64,000 bases of DNA from JAGNXB01 sp964471595 (GTDB taxonomy: Bacteria; Bacteroidota; Bacteroidia; Chitinophagales; Saprospiraceae): NCBI GenBank assembly GCA_964471595.1, contig CAYYGN010000003.1, forward strand, positions 111,688 through 175,687. The letters are read 5' to 3'. Below the pieces are notes generated by a model, which was not told where the DNA came from, made no database searches, and saw nothing but the letters and a program-made list of their open reading frames with translations. Of this stretch, positions 58,443-64,000 are shown in pieces. The first letter of the stretch is position 1; each line of letters begins with the position of its first letter. The translations under genes were made by a program, and so were the position numbers.

Positions 58443-59234
58443 TCAGGCCGGCCTGGGGCTGACTGGCACATCGGGGACCAGGGCGTCCAGCCATTTTTCG
58501 AAGAGGGGCACCATCCACACAAAAACGAGGACACCAAAAATGTTGAAAAATACATGGGCATTGGCCACAGAGCGTTCAACCGGTGCGTCAGTACCCACCC
58601 ATTCCACAAAATGGAGAAATGGCACAAAAAAGATCAGACCGAGAATAATGGTCAACAAACTGTAGGTAAAATGAAACAGGGCGGTTTTGATCGCCGGACG
58701 CGTGCCTTTTATGGTAGCCAGTAAGGTGTCACTGCAGGTGCCCAGTTCGGCACCCAACATCACGGCGATACCCCCGGAAAGACCGATCAGGCCTTTTTTN
58801 NNNNNNNNNNNNNNNNNNNNNNNNNNNNNNNNNNNNNNNNNNNNNNNNNNNNNNNNNNNNNNNNNNNNNNNNNNNNNNNNNNNNNNNNNNNNNNNNNNNA
58901 GGATCGGTGAGTATTTGGCGACGTCCATGGCGATGATCTGACTGCTGAGTGTCGTTCCGATATTGGCGCCCAGGACAATCCCCATGGCTTGCCGGAAAGT
59001 GAGGTGGCCCGCATTGATGAACACGATCGCAATGATGATGACGGCAGAGGAGGAATCCAGCAGCATGGTCACCAAAGTGCCCGTAGCAATGGCCGACCAG
59101 GTAGTGGAGGTGAATCGCAAAATCCAGGCACGGGCATTTCCCCCGAGGGCGGATTGCAGGGATTCGGACAGACTGCCCACCGCATACAGAAACAGCACGA
59201 GGCCGCCGATAATGGACAATATGATTTCACTCAT
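58443..59234 (-). CDS. Na+/phosphate cotransporter-like protein (interrupted by assembly gap)
   Basis: A polytopic membrane protein of the Na/Pi cotransporter (PF02690-type) family. The first transport repeat is visible (TLVTMLLDSSSAVIIIAIVF, VLGANIGTTLSSQII), and after the gap part of a second (GIAVMLGAELGTCSDTLLATIKG), followed by two to three further helices. Exactly 100 N separate them (58800-58899). The reading frame stays open across the placeholder, but a complete protein should carry a second Q/D-S-S-S-A motif and more membrane helices there, so the real missing sequence is probably longer than 33 residues. The coordinates describe an incomplete gene. Confidence 0.8.
   Translation of the reverse strand: MSEIILSIIGGLVLFLYAVGSLSESLQSALGGNARAWILRFTSTTWSAIATGTLVTMLLDSSSAVIIIAIVFINAGHLTFRQAMGIVLGANIGTTLSSQIIAMDVAKYSPIXXXXXXXXXXXXXXXXXXXXXXXXXXXXXXXXXXKKGLIGLSGGIAVMLGAELGTCSDTLLATIKGTRPAIKTALFHFTYSLLTIILGLIFFVPFLHFVEWVGTDAPVERSVANAHVFFNIFGVLVFVWMVPLFEKWLDALVPDVPVSPRPA
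58800..58899. other. Scaffold gap of 100 N
   Basis: A run of exactly 100 undetermined bases, the conventional filler for a gap of unknown length, inside the Na/Pi cotransporter gene. Confidence 0.98.
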
Positions 59235-59565
59235 GCCAATCCGTTCAATCTGGCAAAGGTCCGGATTGCGGGCTTTGGATCCTGCATCAAAGGCGTTAAC
59301 AAATGATGAAGGTTTGGCACTTCGGAAATGGAATTATCCAGCAGAGCATATGACTGCGATGATGAGCAATGCGCTGAGTTTTTACGAATTTGGCTATCTG
59401 ACTTTCCTCACTTTTTTGAGACAAATTTGAATCCTGGAGTATTTGACAGACGTCAGCATGGGGCGATGGATGATGGCATCTCCTCAGAGGCCATCCGGAC
59501 AGGCGAAAAAATTTTTCCTGCCGGAAAAAACCACCAATCGCTAACTGGCCAGGCACCCGACCGGG
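59235..59565. other. Gene-free intergenic stretch
   Basis: About 330 bases between the cotransporter and the adhesin gene. No gene is supported. A 26-codon frame (59350-59430, +) and other short frames show no recognisable features. A near -7 element (GACCTTTG on the minus strand) lies at 59257-59264 upstream of the cotransporter start. Confidence 0.5.
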
Positions 59566-62500
59566 TCATCGCAGGATGTGGACCTCCCCCTTGCGGGTGA
59601 TCCGTTCTCCGTTCACGAGCAAAACCTCTGCCCACCAGACAAAAACCGCCGGGTCCATCACCCTGCCCCTGTAGGTGCCCACCCATCCCAGATCCGGACG
59701 GTTGACCGGAATGTCGCGGGTTTCGAAGACGGCATTTCCCCATCGGTCATAGACCAGCAACCTGTTGATACGGATGACCTTGTCCGGATCGCCATACAAG
59801 GTAAAACCGTCATTGACCCCGTCAGCATCCGGGTGGATCGCATTGGGGGCATACACGGCGGCATCGAGATCCACCACGACCCGAATGTCGGCCGCCACCG
59901 AACATCCGTAGATGTCGGTCAATACTACCCGGTATTCCGTCGTCGTCAACGGAGAGGCTACCGGGTGCGGACATCGCGTACAGCTCAGCGCCTCTTCGGG
60001 CGACCATACCACTTCGGCGATCAGCGGCTCGGGCACCTGCGTTTCGTACCCCAACACCACACTTTGTCCCCATTCGAGTTGAATCACCGGCTCGACCTCG
60101 AGATCGGGAGCCTGGATTTCATACATATCTGCCTGTTGCGTCAGCAGGCAACCGTAAGCATCCCGAACCACCATGACATGGGTTCCTGCCGGGGCAGGGT
60201 CCAGATGGCTGGCCGCGCCGAAGGAAAGCCCTCCGTCAAAGGAATAGTCGTAGGGTGGCGTGCCCCCTGTAACGCCGGTGATGTACAGGGCTCCGAACCG
60301 GTCTTCACAAGTGGGCCAGACAAGGTCAAAGCCTGCGCTGTCCGGTGGAGATATAAGGTGGACGACCAGGCTGTCGGATGCCTGGCAGCCATTGCCGGCG
60401 TTGAGGGCCGTCATGAGATAGGTCCCTGGTAGCCGGATGGAAGGGGTGAGGGTATGTCCTCCCGCGACGATACCTGAATCCACATGGGTCCAAAGGATCA
60501 CACAGGCCGGACATTGATCCACGGATCCGGTCAACGGGATGATCGTATCCCGGCAATTCAACGATGAAGCCGTACCTGCATCGGGGAGGGGAGGGATCGT
60601 ATCGGTCTCCACATTGACCTCCAGGGTCAGTGTACATCCGTTGGCGGGATCAGTGAGGACCACCTGGTAGAGACCGGGATCCCGGACCCAAATCATCGGG
60701 CCCGGATTTCCGGGCCATTCCCAACCGTCAGGTGTGGTCCACCGGATTTGGGCATCCACGGGTGATACCATGCTCAAGGTCAAGGCTACCACAGAGTCCC
60801 GGCAGGTTAGCACGGCCGGTGGTGGCGGCAGCGCATGAGGTGGAGCCTTGTCTTCGACCAGGTGGACGGTGGCCTCGGCGGTGCATCCGTTGCGGGTGTC
60901 GGTGGCCAGGAGCGTGTAGATACCGGGTAAGGCGGCATGCAGGGCCGTCGTGTCAGGTCCGTTGGGCAAGGCCTGCCCGTTGAGGGCCCAGGCAAGGGCG
61001 ACGCCATGGGCGCTTTGGACCATACCTTCCAAGCCGATGGCCGTGTCGCGACAGGTCAGTGGCGGAGGGTCAGGAAGGGCCACCACAGGGGCGGTCGTAT
61101 CCTGCAGGACGACAACGGAGTCCGCAGAGGTACAGGCGTTGGCCAACTTCGTGATTTGATAAAGGTAGGAGCCCGGTTGCCGGACGGCAAGCGTTGGGGA
61201 ATGGACTTCCGAGCCGTCAGGCAGAAGCCATTGCCCGATATATCCCGGCCCGGAAGACGATCCGTTCGCGGGGACAAGCAGGACCGAATCCCGCGCGCAG
61301 GTCAGTGTATCGGGCGGGTCAATGACGACCAAAGGGATATCGGGATTGAACGGAACCTCCAGGTCCATTTCGAAGATGCAGCCCATGGAATCCCTGAAGA
61401 GCGCCGTGTAGATCCCGGGAGCCAGGCTGTCCAGATGAAACACGGTGCCATAGGATTGACCGCCATTGAAGGAGACCTCGTAGGGAGGAAATCCGCCTTT
61501 CACGATGTGGATGGCCAATGCCCCGGTCCATGATCCGGGGCAGGTCACCGGGGTTGCGGTGTACAGGGCCTCAAACGGCTCCGGGATGAGAATGATGTCG
61601 GAAGTGTCCCACAGGGATTCCCCACAAAACTCCCTGAGGGCAACGGCGAAATAGGTCCCCGGTTGGACATGGGGCAGAATGCTGTCGGATTTGAGCTGGA
61701 CGGGAGTACCGTTGTGATGCCAGATGACGGAATCGGCATTGACGAGGTCCTGGAGGAAAAGCGTGTCGCCACAGGAAGAGGAGAGCGAAATCGAAATGGT
61801 GGGCCGGTGGAAGGTATCGAAGCCGGAAAAATAACCGGCCCATCCCGCATTGTTGTTGCGGCCATACATGCCCACCTGGAGTGGTCCGTCGCTGTCCACG
61901 CGTACATGTCCGGTCTGCCCGGACAATTTGAGGGTCACGAATTCCGGCTTGCCGGGAACAGACTGGAACAGTCCCGCCGAAACCGGCGTTTGGTTGATCC
62001 AAACCGTCTTTCCCGCTTCGGCCAGGAGGATCAGTTTTCCCTCATACACCGTATTGCCGATGCGGTCGATGTCCATGATCTGGTTGACACTACCGCCTTC
62101 GGAGCAACCCAGAGGAGGCACGAAATTGAGGCCGCCGGTCTGCATGTAGGGCGCCCCGCCCATCATCTGGAACACATACACGGGCCGGGTAGCGCGGATG
62201 TACAGATTCTCGTTGGCGGAATAGGAGCCAGGCGGTACCTGAAAGTATTCGCCGGCATACAGCGTGACAGCCGGAGCCGGCAGGCCTTGCAGGAAGATGT
62301 CGGTGCTGTCTTGCGTGGCGATGACCACCGGCGTTTCCAGGTCGTCGGGTCCGTCGCCCCGTATGGTGATGTATTCGGTGCCGACCCGATCTTCGGGTAC
62401 GATCTGGTCGAAGCCGATGTCCTGCAGGCCGATGGTGGTGGGAGAGCCCAGCCAGGAACCGGTATTGACCACCACAGGTTCGGTCGCCTCGATGAGCAGC

Positions 62501-63216
62501 CCCTGCAGACCATTGCCGTTGGCCGTAGGGCGGGCGGCATCCACGTAGGTGCTCAGGACGTAGCACTGGCCGGCCAGAAGTGAAATCCGAACCGTGTCGG
62601 GGGCGGGTTGGTCACCGCTGCCGCTGTTTAGGGTCATGCCGGGTTCAAACCCCGTCAGCGTGACCTCGGTGCCGTCGCGGGTGGCCATGATCCCGATGAA
62701 GTTGGATCGCCGGTTCCAATTGGGCTGAGGTACGGCGACATTGACGACATGCCCGGCCCGGAATCTCAGGCCTGCGGCATTGCGCCCTTTGGCCGTGAGC
62801 GAGCCGGCCTGGTCATAGGAGCGTACCCGCAGATTGGCATAGAACGGCTTTTCCGCCCGGAGTATGAGACCCTTCCCATTGAGGGGTTGGTTGAGTTGAT
62901 TGGGGCGGGTAAGGGTGACCAACATGTCGGCCGGGGTTTCTCCGTTGCCCAGGTTGAGCGCCTGTGGGGTGGCATTGGAGAGCAGGATGGGCCCTAAGGG
63001 ATTCCCGTTGGCATCGGGGACGGGCTGTCCGGTGCCATCGGTGAGGGTCACTTCGAAGGGTATGGTCTCCGGTGTCGTGAGATACAGGTAGTGCTGGCCC
63101 CGTTCGTAACGCGCATGCATGGGGGGGATAAAATGGGTATGGTCCAATTGGGCCGCTACGGGCGTCAGTCCGGTCAGCAAAAACAGGAACACATACGGCA
63201 GGCGCCACAAAAACAC
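59566..63216 (-). CDS. Large gliding-associated adhesin: IgGFc-binding-like head, repeats, CHU_C/T9SS type B domain
   Basis: A 1216-residue surface protein. After a signal peptide (about residues 1-23, ending PVAAQ) the first ~500 residues resemble the IgGFc-binding N-terminal domain (GLLIEATEPVVVNTGSWLGS; MQTGGLNFVPPLGC). Four Ig-like segments follow that begin with a LTCRDS-type motif, interspersed with two SprB-like units (SFNGGQSYG ... FRDSMGC; SFDGGLSFG ... VRDAYGC). The last ~90 residues form a CHU_C domain (YAPNAIHPDADGVNDGF ... VYDRWGNAVFET) that directs T9SS secretion. The start is set at GTG 63216 because the TTG at 63240 lies inside a -7 element. It probably mediates adhesion or gliding. 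Confidence 0.87.
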   Translation of the reverse strand: MFLWRLPYVFLFLLTGLTPVAAQLDHTHFIPPMHARYERGQHYLYLTTPETIPFEVTLTDGTGQPVPDANGNPLGPILLSNATPQALNLGNGETPADMLVTLTRPNQLNQPLNGKGLILRAEKPFYANLRVRSYDQAGSLTAKGRNAAGLRFRAGHVVNVAVPQPNWNRRSNFIGIMATRDGTEVTLTGFEPGMTLNSGSGDQPAPDTVRISLLAGQCYVLSTYVDAARPTANGNGLQGLLIEATEPVVVNTGSWLGSPTTIGLQDIGFDQIVPEDRVGTEYITIRGDGPDDLETPVVIATQDSTDIFLQGLPAPAVTLYAGEYFQVPPGSYSANENLYIRATRPVYVFQMMGGAPYMQTGGLNFVPPLGCSEGGSVNQIMDIDRIGNTVYEGKLILLAEAGKTVWINQTPVSAGLFQSVPGKPEFVTLKLSGQTGHVRVDSDGPLQVGMYGRNNNAGWAGYFSGFDTFHRPTISISLSSSCGDTLFLQDLVNADSVIWHHNGTPVQLKSDSILPHVQPGTYFAVALREFCGESLWDTSDIILIPEPFEALYTATPVTCPGSWTGALAIHIVKGGFPPYEVSFNGGQSYGTVFHLDSLAPGIYTALFRDSMGCIFEMDLEVPFNPDIPLVVIDPPDTLTCARDSVLLVPANGSSSGPGYIGQWLLPDGSEVHSPTLAVRQPGSYLYQITKLANACTSADSVVVLQDTTAPVVALPDPPPLTCRDTAIGLEGMVQSAHGVALAWALNGQALPNGPDTTALHAALPGIYTLLATDTRNGCTAEATVHLVEDKAPPHALPPPPAVLTCRDSVVALTLSMVSPVDAQIRWTTPDGWEWPGNPGPMIWVRDPGLYQVVLTDPANGCTLTLEVNVETDTIPPLPDAGTASSLNCRDTIIPLTGSVDQCPACVILWTHVDSGIVAGGHTLTPSIRLPGTYLMTALNAGNGCQASDSLVVHLISPPDSAGFDLVWPTCEDRFGALYITGVTGGTPPYDYSFDGGLSFGAASHLDPAPAGTHVMVVRDAYGCLLTQQADMYEIQAPDLEVEPVIQLEWGQSVVLGYETQVPEPLIAEVVWSPEEALSCTRCPHPVASPLTTTEYRVVLTDIYGCSVAADIRVVVDLDAAVYAPNAIHPDADGVNDGFTLYGDPDKVIRINRLLVYDRWGNAVFETRDIPVNRPDLGWVGTYRGRVMDPAVFVWWAEVLLVNGERITRKGEVHILR

Positions 63217-63237
63217 GGCAGAGAGGTTCGGTCCCGA

Positions 63238-63245
63238 CAAATATA
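63238..63245 (-). promoter_or_regulatory. -7 promoter element for the gliding-associated adhesin
   Basis: The minus strand reads TATATTTG (TAnnTTTG). It overlaps the in-frame TTG at 63240 that would otherwise be the longest start, which argues for the GTG at 63216. Confidence 0.6.
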
Positions 63246-63321
63246 ACCCGTCAGGATTACAGACCGGAAAATATTTTCGGGGTGAACACCGGCTCGGACA
63301 GGATTGACGGATGGCCGGGAA

Positions 63322-63759
63322 TTACTCTTTGTTTTGCTCGTTGAAACTCACCATCCAGTTGACGCCGAAGCGGTCGGTGCACATCCCGAAATAATCGCCC
63401 CAGAACGTCGGGCCGAGGGGCATGGTGACCTCGCCGCCCCGGGAAAGGCCACCGAATATCCGGTCGGCTTCCTGGCGGCTGTCGGTATTGACCGAGATGG
63501 AGAAATTGTTGCCGGCTTTCCAGGAGGGGGCCCATTCTCCGCCCGTATCGCTGCCCATGAGCACGGTGTCGCCGCCGACGGGCAGGGACACGTGCATGAT
63601 GCGATCGGCTTCTTCCGGAGGCACGGACGCGCCGGCATCGGCCGGCATGTCCCGGAAGCGTCCCATGTAAGAGAATTCGCCGCCGAAGACGGAGCGGTAA
63701 TGCAGGAAGGCCTCTTCACAGTGGCCATCAAAATTGAGATAGACATTGACGGTGGTCAT
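63322..63759 (-). CDS. VOC-superfamily (PhnB/glyoxalase-like) protein
   Basis: A 145-residue cytoplasmic protein of the PhnB-like VOC fold (glyoxalase/bleomycin-resistance superfamily). Segments TVNVYLNFDGHCEEAFLHYR, GDTVLMGSD, FSISVNTDSRQEADRIFGGL and PTFWGDYFGMCTDRFGVNWMV match this group, whose members often form dimers; metal ligands are usually absent in PhnB and cannot be confirmed here. The ATG at 63759 begins the domain; the frame is open further upstream but is not homologous. The region 63874-64000 after it is AT-rich and shows no gene. Confidence 0.85.
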   Translation of the reverse strand: MTTVNVYLNFDGHCEEAFLHYRSVFGGEFSYMGRFRDMPADAGASVPPEEADRIMHVSLPVGGDTVLMGSDTGGEWAPSWKAGNNFSISVNTDSRQEADRIFGGLSRGGEVTMPLGPTFWGDYFGMCTDRFGVNWMVSFNEQNKE

Positions 63760-64000
63760 GCAGATGGAATGAATTGTTGAGGTTGGGTCCAATTGGGGAT
63801 GTCCTATTTTAACGACGGCTAATGTAAGGATGGAAAAACAATTATCCCCGCTTTGCCAATCCGGGAACGCCAAGAATTAATCATCAGAATCAGGCAGGTT
63901 TGTAATTTGGATTCTAAATTGAATTTGATTGTGTTGTAATTGGCTGATCGTCTGTTTCCTTGCCGGCGCCTCTGTAGCGGCAGCCCGGACGGGAAACGAT

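Noticed and set aside
59350..59430. A 26-residue frame ending LTFLRQI in the gap before the adhesin gene
   Set aside because: Too short, no signals, and no neighbour suggests a gene remnant.
1..64000. tRNA, rRNA, riboswitch or mobile-element genes
   Set aside because: I scanned the intergenic regions for T-loop-like sequences, B12-riboswitch-like boxes upstream of the mutase and transposase-like frames, and saw none; a covariance-model search would be decisive.

Overview
The window reads as a GC-rich chromosomal stretch of a Bacteroidota bacterium, probably Saprospiria-like; the exact lineage is inference. Evidence for the phylum: type IX secretion (T9SS) sorting domains of type A (genes starting at 7183-, 23743+, 54986-) and type B/CHU_C (63216-); many small DUF families typical of Bacteroidota (DUF4294, DUF4412, DUF4349, PepSY-like DUF2874); an ECF sigma factor translationally coupled to an inner-membrane/outer-membrane protein; and a recurring promoter -7 element TAnnTTTG. 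The run of exactly 100 N at 58800-58899 shows that this is a scaffolded draft assembly, possibly a metagenome bin. I see no rRNA, tRNA, insertion sequence, prophage or CRISPR array.

Layout. 1-13.6 kb: two convergent cation/proton antiporters, a secreted Asp-box propeller protein, and three vanadium-haloperoxidase-like lipoproteins. Two of these lie in a divergent locus: outer-membrane channel + haloperoxidase to the left, response regulator + histidine kinase + haloperoxidase to the right. 13.6-21.3 kb: small conserved proteins (DUF1697, DUF4412, DUF937, DUF4294), a TonB-type outer-membrane receptor, a flavodoxin and two small heat-shock proteins. 21.4-27 kb: methylmalonyl-CoA mutase large subunit divergent from a T9SS-secreted protein, then an aldehyde dehydrogenase. 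27-35.7 kb: a hydrolase, small membrane proteins, an unusual two-part methyltransferase and a lemA-TPM-TPM operon. 35.7-38.1 kb: a four-gene operon of two DUF1538 membrane proteins, a PII-like protein and a CBS-domain protein. 38.7-44.8 kb: an M1 peptidase fused to a barrel-like region, an MscS channel, an RlmI-type rRNA methyltransferase, acylphosphatase and an OmpH/Skp-like protein.

44.9-50.4 kb: a histone-H1-like AT-hook protein, the tRNA methylthiotransferase MtaB, a PepSY-like lipoprotein, and the ECF sigma factor with its barrel partner. 50.4-59.2 kb: dihydrofolate reductase, a PhoX-like phosphatase plus imelysin/di-heme peroxidase pair, NADP-isocitrate dehydrogenase, a small outer-membrane protein with a beta-lactamase-fold lipoprotein, and an Na/Pi symporter interrupted by the assembly gap. 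59.5-63.8 kb: a large gliding-associated adhesin with an IgGFc-binding-like head, and a VOC/PhnB-type protein.

Most genes are housekeeping or envelope functions. The most system-like parts are (i) the divergent haloperoxidase/two-component locus at 7474-13627, (ii) the ECF sigma factor with a protein that seems to span both membranes (48208-50321), and (iii) the DUF1538 pair with PII-like and CBS sensors (35724-38056). Functions come from reading motifs in the translated sequence; no database search was possible.
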